A stretch of DNA of 64,000 nucleotides, taken from NCBI GenBank assembly GCA_029783825.1, contig JAREIK010002964.1:1115291-1179290 (forward strand). The letters run 5' to 3'. This document shows, in pieces, positions 1-11,184 of this stretch (within the stretch, counting starts at the first letter, position 1; each line of letters opens with the position of its first letter). The DNA is from Sapria himalayana (Eukaryota; Streptophyta; Magnoliopsida; Malpighiales; Rafflesiaceae). The translations under genes and the position numbers were made by a program. Below the pieces are notes generated by a model. It saw only the letters and a list, made by a program, of their open reading frames with translations, had not been told where the DNA came from and made no database searches.

Positions 1-1689
1 ATAACATATAATATTGAATAAATAGAGAGTAATAACAATCAATTATATTTGAGATCTTATTCTAAAATCTTCAAGCAATCCTATAATAAGAAGCAAATGA
101 GTGTAAACGATGGATACTAGACCTAAATAAAAATATATCACGTCAAAGGCAAGTTAGATAGTCAAGAGATTTATATTAACTTATTGTATTAATTATTAGA
201 ATATTTTTTTCTTATGACTAATACGAACATTGTTAGGTTGTTACTCTTTATTAGTATACCTCATATGTAGAATATATATCAATTGTATATGAAGAATACA
301 GTCAACCATGATAATCTAGAGGAATAAGTATTTATGCAATATTTACCATATTTTATTATTATAAAAAACATAAGCTTTTTATGGTCAAGAGTAATTTCCT
401 ATGACATAGTTTAGTAGATTCCTTTAGTGCTTATCACCTTTAACTTTATGAAATACATGTCATATTATTGTTTTTTTACTAAAGTATATCAATATGATAT
501 GTAATATTACTGATATATGTTAATAATATTCTAATTATAAAAAAATATCTATTAAAGTATATATTAACTAAAATTATTTCTACAAACTAAATTTAATATA
601 AAAATTTGGAATAACTTAGATATTTCTTAAATATTTAGATATGATATTCATGAAATATAATATTTTTCCCTAAAAGAAAATATGCTTTAAATATATTATT
701 TGATTTCAATATAATGAGATTCATTGTAATGACTCACTACTTGATCCAAGTATATATATATTCACAAATATTAATTCCTCAGTTATTACATTAAATATAA
801 AAAAACCATCAAAAATAAAATTATCTAACAATTAACATTAATTCGATCAGATATCACATATATTATTAATATTGTTGGTCACTTTTTATGATTATCAAGT
901 ATATGAATATAACTCCTGGACATGATATCATTATTATTTCTAAATCTACATTTTTAGTTAGGCTCCAATAATTATAGACAAGAGATTCACTATAAAATTT
1001 TATATTTTTCTTTATGATAATATTATTTCCCGAAAAAATAAGAAGTTAATTATTATTTCTAAATCTGACACAAAACTAGAGTATAAAGATGTAACATCGG
1101 TTACTTGTGAGCTACGGTGATTCAGCCACTTCTTAGAGAATTTTACTTATCATTTCAAATTGATAATATTTTACTATAATAATCAAACAATTTAATACAT
1201 TAATATCAATCTGACATTCCACGAATAAACAAAATACATTGAGATTTATTATTACATAATACAAAAAAAAGATTTTAAACTGTTCAATAATCACTATCCA
1301 TGCATTTAACAACAAATAAATTATAGACATTTTCACAAAAATACTCAAAAAACTACAAGTATTTTTTCTCTCTTGTAAGATGAGTGTTTATCACATCTCA
1401 CAAGTGTCAACCAACTTGAAAAACATTATTTAGGTTTAGTTTAATTTTTAAGCTTATTTTTATTTATTTTCTTGTTATTTTTATGAGAGCATCAAACATG
1501 CGATCTATATTTTTTTTTTATTTTTTAAAATAAATGAAATATATTTTATATTTGGAATAATTATCAAAAGGGTTAGTAGACATAGCTAATTATCCATAAA
1601 GGTGGTTTTATAAAATTATATTTCTACAGGGTATTAAATAATCACAAATACAATTTTACCCTTATTAAAATAAGTTTATAAATAAATTG
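1..1689. other. AT-rich intergenic DNA, nothing recognised
   Basis: The stretch is very AT-rich with poly-A and poly-T runs and only short ORFs without a recognisable motif. A 71-codon minus-strand ORF (1133-1348) is rich in Ile, Phe and Tyr as expected of chance AT-rich frames. I see no gene, terminal repeat or tandem array. Confidence 0.6.
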
Positions 1690-1960
1690 CATAAAATAAG
1701 TTTGTGTAAACTCATGGTACAACGAGTTGTTGAAAGCTCATGGTACAACAAATTTTGTAAGCTAGTGGTACAACAAGTTGTTGTAAGCTTGTTGTACAAC
1801 AAGTTTAACTCTTTAAGCAATGTGTTTACACCACAAATTGTAGAGTGAGTCGTGTAAACTCATTGCAGAATGTGTCATGTAAATATTGTGGAATGACGAA
1901 TGAGATGTGTAAACTAGATGCTCATTGAGTTATGTAAATTCATTCCATAACAAGTTCGTT
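1690..1960. repeat. Degenerate ~31-bp tandem repeat (GGTACAACAAGTTGTTG)
   Basis: The units at 1708-1805 repeat a core resembling CTCATGGTACAACAAGTTG followed by TTGTAAGCT, about four times at 30-32 bp spacing. Looser copies with GTGTAAACTCATTGCA-like words continue to about 1960. The core contains a short palindrome (CAACAAGTTGTTG). It is a local minisatellite with no coding sense. Confidence 0.65.
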
Positions 1961-2760
1961 ATAATTTTGTTGCTAGTGAAACTCATTGCAACTCATGGTA
2001 TCCCTTCGAGACTGAAGGGCATGAGTTTCTTCCCTGTGTGCTCATCAAGCCTTTATCCACAATTCTCTTTATCTGGAAAACTCTGGATAAGATGGCATAG
2101 ACCACGAATCAAATAATAAGAAAATAAAAATACATATAACATCCTTTACAGTGAGTTTTTTCCTGATAGCATCCTCGTCAATGGAAGCCGGGAAAGAATT
2201 TGCAAAGAAGTTATGAATCATGGCAAGCCCAAAAAGTTTTAGTACGAAGACTGATGAGTTCAATTTTTGTGTGATTATGTTATAATAATTAAAATAAAAT
2301 TATATTTTTTTATTTTGTTCATATAGAGTGATTATTTTTTTATCCTAGTCTTCTAACTAATTATACTTCCTCACTCATTATTTTTTATAATTTTCCTTTT
2401 ATTTTTTTATATTTTATCTCCTATCTCTCCTTCTACCTATCACCCATAATATCACTAGGTTGCTGTAACAATTAAAATACAATTACCAGTCTAGTTTTAA
2501 AATCATAGACACCAACGAACCAGAATTCCATATGAGCTAAGTGACGCAACAACTAACGTTTTATAGTGATGATCATCCCGCAACTAATAAAGCAAAACTA
2601 TCTAAACACATGGTAATTGGTATCGCGTATCAGCAAATATGCCACAAGAATTTTCCCTCATCACACAAATAGACTTCTCACTCAATCCAAAATTATAACT
2701 AATCCAAATTGCACGTATTCCATTTTTCTTACCTGTTAGCCACATAATAGGACAATCTAC
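1961..2760. other. Intergenic DNA with one unrecognised minus-strand ORF
   Basis: This stretch has an open minus-strand frame of 64 codons at 2069-2263 with less biased composition than its surroundings. I do not recognise the product, and it does not continue the TraB exon to its right. The rest is AT-rich or pyrimidine-rich with no feature I can name. Confidence 0.4.
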
Positions 2761-3100
2761 CTGGGAAACATGTGATGTGCCAACCAAGTAAACGTCACAC
2801 GTGCTGCCATCCGCAGCAGACTCACATATGAGATGCAGCATGCATCGAGATAATTCGCTGGGAAGCACCTTCCGTGGCAAGTCAGCACCGTTTTTAGAAC
2901 CATCAGCACTCAGACAAGACTTAAACGATTCTGCAAAATTTAATTCAATCGGAAGTAACATCGAGCTGAATATGACAACGAATTGGTTACTCGTAGCACC
3001 AAAGAATGGCTTGGAGAATTTTGGAAGGAAGGAGAGATTAGAGAAGGCGAGGAGAGATTGGCCTTGGGATAGATAAGTAATTTTCCAGAAGTCTCAGTAA
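2761..3100 (-). pseudogene. TraB-domain protein, first exon only (gene fragment)
   Basis: Read on the minus strand, the frame is open from about 3100 down to 2761 with an ATG at 2961. It ends with the residues CDVYLVGTSHVSQ preceded by LHLICESAADGST. This resembles the start of the TraB domain in plant TraB family proteins (typically CESxAxGGVCDVYLVGTAHVSxESC). The exon stops at a good splice donor, CAG|GTAGAT (GT at 2759-2760), where the family normally continues. No following exon was found on the minus strand down to position 1, so this looks like an isolated exon left by duplication or transposon capture. A function in organelle membranes is known for some plant TraB proteins but cannot be claimed for this fragment. 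The family call rests on a short match. Confidence 0.65.
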
Positions 3101-3257
3101 AAGACTTGTGTCGGAGCAAATCTGCACATGCACAGATGGCAGACGGGGTAACGGGGACATGTTCTTTCCCATAGTCGTTCCATTTCATTATTAACACACG
3201 GTGATAGATAAGTAACACACGTTGATAGATAAGTAGCATCCAAAAAGTAAGACCTTA

Positions 3258-3580
3258 TATCATCTCCAACCACACTTAATAAAATAGCTACTTAAATTAT
3301 ATTTAAATATTAAATTCACTAATTTAGCTAGTAAATTTTTAAAATGCACTCCAACCACACTTTTTATTTTATATCTAACTTCTAATAATTTTTAAAAAGT
3401 CAAAACATATAGAAAAAGATATTAAAAAAAAAGAAAATTTAGAGAGCTCAAATGACTCTCCAAAATTATTGAGTCATTTGAGTAAACTAGAAAATAGAGA
3501 ATGAGTTGGAAAGAATTTTTTATATTTGGCTAGCTAAAATAGCTAAAAATGAATAAATAGCTAGCCCATTGGAGATGCTC
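3258..3580. mobile_element. Harbinger/Tourist-like MITE with TTA target duplications
   Basis: This 323-bp non-coding element is bounded by imperfect terminal inverted repeats, TATCATCTCCAACCA at the left and the complement of GAGCATCTCCAATGG at the right. A direct TTA lies outside both ends (3255-3257 and 3581-3583). Inside are repeated TAGCTA words (AATAGCTACTTAAA on the left, TAGCTAAAATAGCTA on the right) that strengthen the fold-back. Three-base TTA/TAA duplications with GAGCATCTCCAA-type ends fit PIF/Harbinger MITEs. It encodes nothing and would need a transposase in trans. Confidence 0.75.
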
Positions 3581-3689
3581 TTAGTTAATAGGCCACGAAA
3601 CCACCAAATTGGTTTGAAAATAAAATTTTATTTGAATATTATTAAAATTGAAACTCAAAAAGCAAATCACTAAAAAATAGAGTTTTGTA

Positions 3690-3870
3690 TAAAAATAGTA
3701 TATTTCAAGATAAAAAATATAAATAAGTTTGATAAAGAAAGTATTGACCAAAATAGTATGTAATGGTGACAACGAGAATTTAAATGTCATTATCCACAGC
3801 GATGGTATTTCAATTAATTCAAATGTTGTCGTCCACAACGATAGCATTTAGCTGAATTAAATTTACACGC
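3690..3870. repeat. Dispersed repeat, inverted partner at about 46.2 kb
   Basis: The segment containing AAGAAAGTATTGACCAAA, then GTAATGGTGACAACGAG, then the palindrome GAATTAATTC matches the reverse complement of 46200-46370 in the same order. I cannot identify the element. The two copies bracket the whole CACTA complex. Confidence 0.55.
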
Positions 3871-3912
3871 TAAGGTTTTTCTTTATCTATTTTCCTCTTC
3901 CTCACTCCCTCC

Positions 3913-4269
3913 TAGAGGTGTCAAACGGGCCGGCCCAGCACGGCACGGCACGGCCCGTGGGCACGGGCGCACGGCAAGGCAGGGCAGGCAGGGTGGGGCG
4001 GGTCAGGTCTGTTTGGACCCGACCCGCGGTCTTTTTACCGGGGGCGGGGCCCGGTTGGGTCACGAGTCACGACTCAGTGAGTCGCGACTCACGACGCAGG
4101 CACGCGTGCCGGCGTGCCGTGCCTGGCACGGCCCGGCACGTGGTTTGTTCGCCCGGGCACGGCACGGGCCCGGGCACGTTTTTTTATCGTGCCGAGCCGG
4201 CCCAGGCACGGCCGAACCGTGCCGTGCCTCGTGCTGGGCCGGGCCGGCCCGGCCCGTTTGACACCTCTA
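3913..4269. mobile_element. GC-rich hAT-like MITE with perfect 8-bp TSD
   Basis: A 357-bp island, strikingly GC-rich in an AT-rich setting, begins TAGAGGTGTCAAACGGGCC and ends with the exact reverse complement of that sequence. The direct 8-bp repeat CTCCCTCC flanks it on both sides (3905-3912 and 4270-4277). Eight-base duplications and a TAGAGGTG-type end are typical of the hAT superfamily. The interior is built of GGCACGG and GGCCCGG words and could fold into a long hairpin. Long ORFs crossing it on the plus strand are by-products of base composition and do not resemble a protein. The many surviving CpGs suggest a fairly recent insertion. Confidence 0.88.
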
Positions 4270-4634
4270 CTCCCTCCCTCCCCGAGTATTGCTGTTACTC
4301 GTCATTCGATTTCGTCATCTTCTCTTCATCTCCTTGCCAGTTTTTCACTCTTCCAGGCAACTCCTCTTGCCCAATGATGTCTAGAATCAATGATATGAGA
4401 AGATTTATTTTTGCATTTGTATGTATTCTTAAATTATCTTTGAATATTAAATAAGTTTGTGTTGTTTGATTTAGTATTTTTTTTTAATCATTTCATGTAT
4501 GCGGCTTTTTTATATTCACATCCATGATTAGTTCCAAGTGTAAATCCCTTTGACTTATAATAATTGCATATGATTTTTTGTTTCCTTCATATTTTTTTCC
4601 AAATGTCTAATGAAATAATACTTGTGTATGTGTT

Positions 4635-4840
4635 AACTCATATATGTCTAAGTATGTTTACTAATATATGTATAAGTATGTTTAACTTATGTATACGTAT
4701 GTTTAATTATATATGTATAAGTATGTTTACTTATATAAAAGTATGTTTACTTGTATGTATAGATTATGTTTACTTATATATGTACAGATATGTTTACTTA
4801 TATATGTATAAATATGTTTACTTATATATATATAAGTGAG
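4635..4840. repeat. Minisatellite, GTATGTTTACTTATATATGTATAA-type units
   Basis: About eight head-to-tail units of 18-27 bp share GTATGTTTACTTATATATGTA. It is open in the plus frames only because of its composition. Confidence 0.75.
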
Positions 4841-5340
4841 GAAAAGGTAGAAGAGTTTTAGAGAATAACTTCGTGTATTGCATATATATATATCTTAATA
4901 TGACTTTAGTCTTCTCTTCTATAGATTCATAATCTTAAACATGAAAGATACATTTGAATATGATGAGACAAATAGGTATATGTGGTATAAGGGGTCATAA
5001 GTTTTAAATATAATTAAGGGGGTATTACTAAAAAATAAGATGAGTATTCATTTATCATGTTCATAACATTTTTATAATTTTTTTTGTGTAAATTATGTTT
5101 TCATACTCTCATCATAAAATATTTATTAAAAAACTCTTATTTTCATAAATATAAAAAAATGTATCAAAATATAAAGTATTTATGATTTAGTCAATTTCAG
5201 ATGTGAAACATTATATTATCATTATTCGTGTACACATTATCATTAAAAAATAATTTTGTTTTTTTATTTATGGGTTAGAGATTGTGGTAATATCGACTTT
5301 ATTCTTTTTTTTTTTGATTTATGGGTATAGTATAGACATG

Positions 5341-5386
5341 GGCGCGCGCACACACACACACACCTATTTATTTATTTATTTATTTG
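5341..5386. repeat. Compound microsatellite (GC/CA)n then (ATTT)n
   Basis: GCGCGCGCACACACACAC passes directly into a run of TATT units. It lies between the 4.6-kb minisatellite and the first PMD exon. Confidence 0.85.
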
Positions 5387-5689
5387 TTGAGATATCATTG
5401 ACTATGAAGGTAACCTCATGGTGTTTTGTATAAATTATTTTCAACAATTCTATGAGTAAAATGGTTTTCTTGATAAATGATATATTTACAACTTATTTTG
5501 CATGCATGTAGGTGAGTAGAATGGTTTTCACCAACACTTAGTGTTGTTGGTTTTTATCGACACTTATTTTACATGCATGTTGATCATTGAAACACGAAAA
5601 CCCTAAAACATTAATTAGTGCCTTTAATTATTTTTATACACTTTCTCCAAAATGTTATATTAATATGTATAGTATCTTTCGGACATATA

Positions 5690-6291
5690 GGTCATATATA
5701 TGGCATTCAGAGGGCTTCATGACACTGATCCATTGGATCCATCTATCTTGCTATTGCAAGACAGACATAGGTCTCACTTTGCTGACTCTAAGCATGTTTG
5801 TATTTTATTATTCATGAATTAACATTCTAGTTTTACTCTCTAATCTATATATATTCAATTAAAAACATGGTTATTTAGTTAATTGTAGTTACAAGAAGTT
5901 CTCCACCCTCGATAACAGATGAGAGCCTTCCTCAGCCAATGGAGGATGGATCCAAGCATTCGTCCATCCGTGATCTGCATAGGATTTTATGGTTTATACC
6001 ACTTAGGCCACATCATCATAGATTGGTTTCTTATTACTTATCTCATCAAGAGATAGTAGTATGAGACACACACATTCCATGTCCTAGTCGGAGAGATGAT
6101 TATCACCTTACAAAATGTTGCTATCATCTTTGCCCTTCATATCGACGAACCCCCCATCACAGTGACATGTGTGCTCAATGTAGCAGAGTTAATGCGGTAA
6201 GCTTCTCAGAGTCACCCCACCCGCTAATGCTCTCAGAGGATCTGCTATCTCTATCTAGTGGTTATGTTAGTAGTTATATACCCTAAGACAT
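5690..6291 (+). pseudogene. Plant mobile domain (PMD) gene, 5' block, broken by CACTA A
   Basis: Two coding blocks are visible. At about 5700-5818 the frame reads GLHDTDPLDPSILLLQDRHR, matching the start of PMD proteins of the MAIN/MAIL and 'PP7 long form-like' group (DPSLLxLQxxHRS). After an AT-rich gap (probably an intron), about 5950-6190 reads ICIGFYGLYHL and then YETHTFHVLVGEMIITLQNV followed by AIIFALHIDEPP. That corresponds to the family signature RWRPETHTFHLPxGExTITLxDVAxxLGLPxDG. The usual RWRP just before ETHTF is replaced by stop codons (AGATAGTAG), so the frame is dead. A possible donor (GCG|GTAAGC) lies near 6198. The block ends at 6291, where element A begins, and resumes at 21848. 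PMD proteins act in plant nuclei and also occur in transposons; which kind this was cannot be told. Confidence 0.75.
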
Positions 6292-6720
6292 CACTACAAG
6301 AAAAATATCATACAACTAGGGACAATTCCATAGCTAAATGGGCATTTTCCGCCGCTAAATGGGATATATCAATAGATTAACGATGGATCAATTCCCTATC
6401 TAAAGTGCTGGTCACTAAAATTTAGCAAGGGAAATTTTCTCTAACTAAAAATTTAGCGACGGAAAATCCCTTGCTAAAAAAGACAAATTCCCTAGCTAAA
6501 TTAGCAATCTAAATGAGATTTTTCGTCGCTAAACGAAAATAACGACAGAAGATTTCCCAAGCTAAAGTGCTGGTCGCTAAATTTTACTGACGGAAATAGT
6601 CTCAAGCTAAATAAATTTAATGACGAAAAAATCCATTGCTAAAATAAAGATTTCCCTTGCTAAATTAGCTATGGAATTTTCCCTAGTTAATTTAGCAAGG
6701 AATTTTACCGAGCTTTTTTA
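6292..6720. repeat. Left subterminal repeat array of CACTA A
   Basis: Degenerate GCTAAATTTAGCGACGGAAAATCCCTTGCTAAA-like words occur in both orientations. In this family such words are the likely transposase-binding sites. The array is closely matched by 62515-62940 in element C. Confidence 0.75.
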
Positions 6721-6739
6721 ATTTCAATTTTATTTTCAG

Positions 6740-8250
6740 AATTTAATTTATTTTAAAATTTTTTAATTAAATAATTTAATATTTTTATATCAAATTGAAT
6801 AAAAAATAAAACTATAAATAATTTATAATAAACACAAAATAAATCATTTAATAACTTATTCTAATTTAATATTTTACATAATTGAAAAAAAAAATAACAA
6901 AACATTATTACATCTTATTCATTAATATATGTACCGACAGTGCATAAAATATACTATATTCATTCAATGGTGTTATTTTCTCTCCCTTTGCTCCTCTGAT
7001 CACCATTTTTCTACTACGACAAAGTTGTCCGAGTCACGGCACGTAATGTCTAGTGAAAAATCACATCACTTATACAAGCTTTGTATGATAAACAATGTGG
7101 TATCATATATGTAAGAAATTTAAACTACTTAGTCAAATTAAAATAAAAAAAAATTATGTTTTGATAAATATATAATCTTGCAGTATATATGTAAATATAT
7201 ACTAGTATTTCACTCATACATATTTTACTACAGTATGCGTACATAAAAACTGTAGTATTATGTGTACATATATACTGAGTACAAATATACTCAGAATATA
7301 TGTACATAAAATATTGGAGTATTAATTGTATGTATATACTGACTTTATTCGTACGTATATATTACATTTGTTGATGTTGCTGCTGCTCCTGCTGCCGCTG
7401 CCGCTCCTGCCACTACTGTCGCTGCTGCCGCTGCCGCTGCCATTGCCAATGCCACTGTTCCTGCCGCTGCTGCCGCTGCCGCTGCCAATGCCGCTGTTGC
7501 TACCCCCGCTGCCGCTGCCGCTGCCAATGCCATTATTGCTGTCGTTGCTGCTGCTGCCAATGCCACTGTTGCTACCGTCGCTGCTGCTGCCAATGCCACT
7601 GTTGCTGCCACCGATGCCGCCGCTGCCACTTTCACAGCCAATGCCCACTATTGCTGCCAATGCCACTACTACTGTCTCCACCTCTACCACTGCTATTACC
7701 GCCGATGCCACTACTGATGCCGTCGCTGCCACTACTGCTGCCGCCGCTGCCACTACTGCTGCCGCCGCTGCCGCTATTGCCGCCGTCGCTACCACTGCTA
7801 CTGTCGCCACTGCCACCGCTACCTCTGATGCCGCTGATGCCCCCCCTACCGCCGCCGCCGCTACCTCCACTGCCCCCATTGCCAATGCTATCGGTGATGC
7901 CGCTGCATGTCACGGCTACCATTGCCGTCGCTGCTACCGCCGTCGCCGCCTCTACTACTATTGCCGCTGCTTCCAGTGCTGCTTCTACTATCATCACTAC
8001 CGCCGCTCTAGTCGCCACCGCTGCCATCGCCGCCGCCGCCTCCGCCCCCGCTATCACTGCCGCTACTACCGCTGCCATCACTACCGATGTTGTCATCGTT
8101 GCCACTGCTATTACTGCTGATTATAGGCTTTTACATACCTATAATAATATAAAACTCTACCCAAAAAATTTAGAGACACACAAACATATTCATATATATA
8201 TATAAACAGTTATTATGTGCATGAAAAAACACAAATTAAAGTTGATTGTC
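6740..8250. repeat. Module copy 1 of a direct duplication inside element A
   Basis: The order of blocks is an AT-rich lead (AAATAATTTAATATTTTTAT), then a CTCTCC-CTTTGCTCCTCTGATCACC block, then TATATGTACATATATACT palindromes, then a GCY triplet tract, then ATAGGCTTTTACATACCTATAAT and TTGATTGTCATA. The same order recurs at 8265-9330 and again from 62945 in element C. The whole module is therefore a family component that was tandemly duplicated in A. Confidence 0.8.
7370..8125. repeat. Long GCY/NCY triplet tract (Ala-codon-like), copy 1
   Basis: About 755 bp with strict 3-bp periodicity is built of GCT, GCC, CCT, ACT, ATT and GTC triplets. In the GCY register the third base is almost always a pyrimidine. 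Because such triplets rarely make stops, several frames are open on both strands (for example 7326-8120 plus and 7322-7885 minus), reading poly-Leu/Pro, Ala/Thr or Gly/Ser. I see no start context, splice sites or domain. I treat it as a triplet satellite, not a gene. It stands out as GC-rich in an AT-rich element. Confidence 0.7.
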
Positions 8251-8264
8251 ATATAGCTTCAACA

Positions 8265-9330
8265 AAAATTTAATTAAATAATTTAATATTTTTATATTAA
8301 ATTGAATAAAAATAGAAACTATAAATAAAAATTTTAAATTACACAAAAAAAATTCATTTAATAACTTATTCTAATATATTATTTTAAATAACTAAAACAA
8401 AAAAAAATAACAAAATTATATTGCATCTTATTAGTCAATGTATCTACCGACTGTGGATAAAGTATAATCTATCCATGCATTGACGTTGCTTTCTCTCTCT
8501 CTCTGCTCCTCCGATCACCAACTTTATGCTGCGAAAAAGCTATCCGAGTCACGATGCTTCATGTCTGATGAAAAATCACTTCACTTATAAAGTTTCGTTT
8601 GGGAAACAATGTGGTACCATATCTTGTAAGGAATTTAAACTACTCAATCAAATCAAAATAAATTAAAAAAAAACCATGTTTTGATAAATATATATTACTA
8701 CAGTAAATATGTACATATATACTAGCATTTCACTCGTACATATATTACTGTAGTATATGTACATATAAACTATAATATTATGCATACCTATATACTGAGT
8801 ACATATATACTTAGTATATATATACATAAAATACTACAGTATTATATGTACGTATATACTGACTATATACGTACGCATATACCATATTTGTTGTCATTGC
8901 TGCTGCTTTTGTTGTCATTGCTGCTGCTCTTGCTGTCGCTGCCACTCCTGCCATTGTTGCCGCTGCTGCTGCCGCTCCTACCAGTGCTGCCACTGTTGCC
9001 GCTGCTTCTGGTGCTGCGGCCACTGCCACTGATGCCTCCACCACTACCATTGTCACTGATGTCGCTGATGCCGCTGCTGCCATCGCTATCATCACCGCCA
9101 CTGCCGCCACTACTACTACTACTGGCACCGCTGCCATCGCTGCCACTACTGTCACCACTATCGCTGCTTCTGCTACTAAATATAGGCTTTTACATACCTA
9201 TAATAGGCTAAAACTCTACCCAAAAAATTCAGAGACACACAAACAGATTCACAAATATATAAAAACAATTATTATGATTATGAACAAACATATATTAAAG
9301 TTGATTGTCATACAGCTTCAACAAAAATCT
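8265..9330. repeat. Module copy 2 of the duplication inside element A
   Basis: It repeats copy 1 block for block, including the GATCACCAAC-containing segment near 8515, the TACATATATACTGAGTACATA palindrome region near 8795, and the ATAGGCTTTTACATACCTATAAT exit near 9180. It differs mainly in a shorter triplet tract. Confidence 0.8.
8890..9180. repeat. GCY/NCY triplet tract, copy 2
   Basis: About 290 bp of GCT/GCC/ACT/GTC-type triplets, the same texture as 7370-8125 but less than half as long. Open frames at 8780-9211 plus and 8811-9158 minus are composition effects. Confidence 0.7.
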
Positions 9331-9699
9331 AAACGATGTCCAACAATTATGTTTAGAGAGAAAGAGAGTGCAAAAATAAAATGGTTTACGAATAATAAAG
9401 ATAAATTAAGCTAGCCCACCTTTTTATAAAATTGAAATTGGTAATTATGGTACCCATGCATTGGAAGGACCATGACAATGTCTGAATACTTTGAATCAGA
9501 ATTTTTTTATGTGTCTCACATAACATGTCCTACAAATATTCATAATTAAGTTAATCAGAAAAGCAAAGAACAAAACCAGAATAAAAAAATTGAAACCTGC
9601 AAAAAAATATCATAATTATTTGCTACACATAGACAAAAATAAATAACAGTTCAAAAATAATTATCATATTAAATCATCCTCATAACTTGTAGGGAATGC

Positions 9700-10060
9700 T
9701 AGCCTCTTCTACAAGGTTTCATAGCTGGATCTCGGAATGCTATCTGTTGCACCAATGCCGCTAACGGTGACTTCATATAGAACATCTACTGTTGCATTAC
9801 ATTTTTAATTTCTTCAATCTCATCGTTCATTTCTTTAATTTCTTGCATTTCTTCTATCAAATTAGTATATTGCATAAACTTTTGTTCTTTAATTTCATAT
9901 ATTCCTTCATTCAAATGAGATATCTACTCATCCTTTTTTTTCATCTCGATCTTCATAACTTTAATACGTTCATTTGTTTCCATTGCTTGTTGTTCGACCG
10001 CCTCATCCATCATTGCTGAGACAGATGAATTAGAAGCATGAACCTTATTTGTATACATAT
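9700..10060 (-). pseudogene. Coiled-coil protein remnant of CACTA A
   Basis: On the minus strand from about 10040 the frame reads ASNSSVSAMMDEAVEQQAME and continues with charged heptads (KVMKIEMKKKDE, then EEMQEIKEMNDEIEEIK, then NVMQQ). Two in-frame TAG stops interrupt it. The pattern is a coiled coil like those near the C terminus of CACTA accessory (TNPA-like) or Ptta/En/Spm proteins. The stretch around EIKEMND is homologous to 43100-43200 on the plus strand of element B. Its position near the left end implies that A was transcribed right to left. No other part of the protein is recognisable in A, so this is a leftover. Confidence 0.6.
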
Positions 10061-11100
10061 ATTACATATTTTGTCATACATAAGTTTATATTTGAGCATG
10101 AGGCACAATGGCTAGGATTAGATAAGAGTACGACCCTTATTTGTATTATACCATATATGAGCCTAATCAACGGACACTCTCATACTATGTGCTTACATAT
10201 TGTTGATATTATATCTTTTGTCATTTGATTTCAAGTTAGTGCAACAAAATTAGTATTATCCCATATATAATTATATGTTAGGATACATATAGTAAATGTA
10301 GTTATAAATAGTTATATATAGTTAAACATATAATTATATATAGATACATGCATACAAGTAGTTATAAGTAAATATAAATAAATTTATACAAATTAATAAA
10401 TAATTAAATAGATTTACATATATGTATACATATATGTAAGCATAATTAAAAATAAAGTAATATTTATTTATATAGAGTTTTTTATAGTTATATAAATATT
10501 TATATATAGTTATACACATATAGTTAAACATTATGTTGTATGTTTTTATACATATAATTATAAATATAGGTACATGTGGTTATAAATATAGCTAATTATG
10601 CCTGAACATATCCCCAAATATTGTTTTAAAATGTAATAGAATGAGCCGTGGGGAGGAGGAATGTATGAATAGGATGGGAAAAAAAGGATACATTGCAATA
10701 ATATTATGGTAGAGACAAGGGTAAAACTGTATGGGTTAAAAAATATAAAAACAAAGAACTAATGCTACGTCAGAATATACACTCTTATAAGGGGGAAATG
10801 AAGGTGGGCAGTGGATGAGGGAAGGAGAATAACACCATGCTGGATAATAATAAAAAACAAAAGGGGGATATGGGCAAAGCATACATGTTTAATGAGTGAG
10901 AGAGGGGAGGAAAAGAGCAAGGTCTAGAGTGGGCAGTGGTGGTATACAGCAATAAGAATAAGGGGGAGAGAGTTGCAAAAAACAAAGAAATAAAAAATAA
11001 AATTATAGATAACAATGAAGAAAACAATAATGTCTCTAAGGCATTTCTCATCTAAATGCTGAAAATGAAATATTAGTAGAAAACACACTAATAGCAGGCA
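10061..11100. other. AT-rich interior of element A, nothing recognised
   Basis: 10260-10620 is dense in ATAGTTATATATAGTTAAACATATAA-like words that recur at 14250-14950. 10630-11050 is purine-rich (GGGGGAGAG, GGGAAGG) and yields a minus-strand open frame of 88 codons rich in Leu, Phe and Ser without a recognisable motif. I call no gene. Confidence 0.5.
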
Positions 11101-11184
11101 GAAATAGGAGGGTCAACTTGACTATCATGTTCTTGGGTCTCTTGTTCTTTGTGGGTCAACTGGACTCTATTAGTAGTGCTTGTA

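Noticed and set aside
3918..4454. 178-codon plus-strand ORF rich in Arg, Gly and Pro
   Set aside because: It lies across the GC-rich MITE; its openness follows from base composition and it has no domain.
7326..8120. 264-codon ORF and other long ORFs on both strands
   Set aside because: All come from the GCY triplet tract, which is open in several frames at once; there is no domain, start context or splice evidence.
8780..9211. Leu-rich 143-codon ORF resembling a membrane protein
   Set aside because: Same triplet tract; the Leu run is the CTG/CTA register of GCY repeats.
10785..11051. Leu/Phe/Ser-rich minus-strand ORF, possibly a membrane peptide
   Set aside because: Complement of a purine-rich tract; no homology cue.
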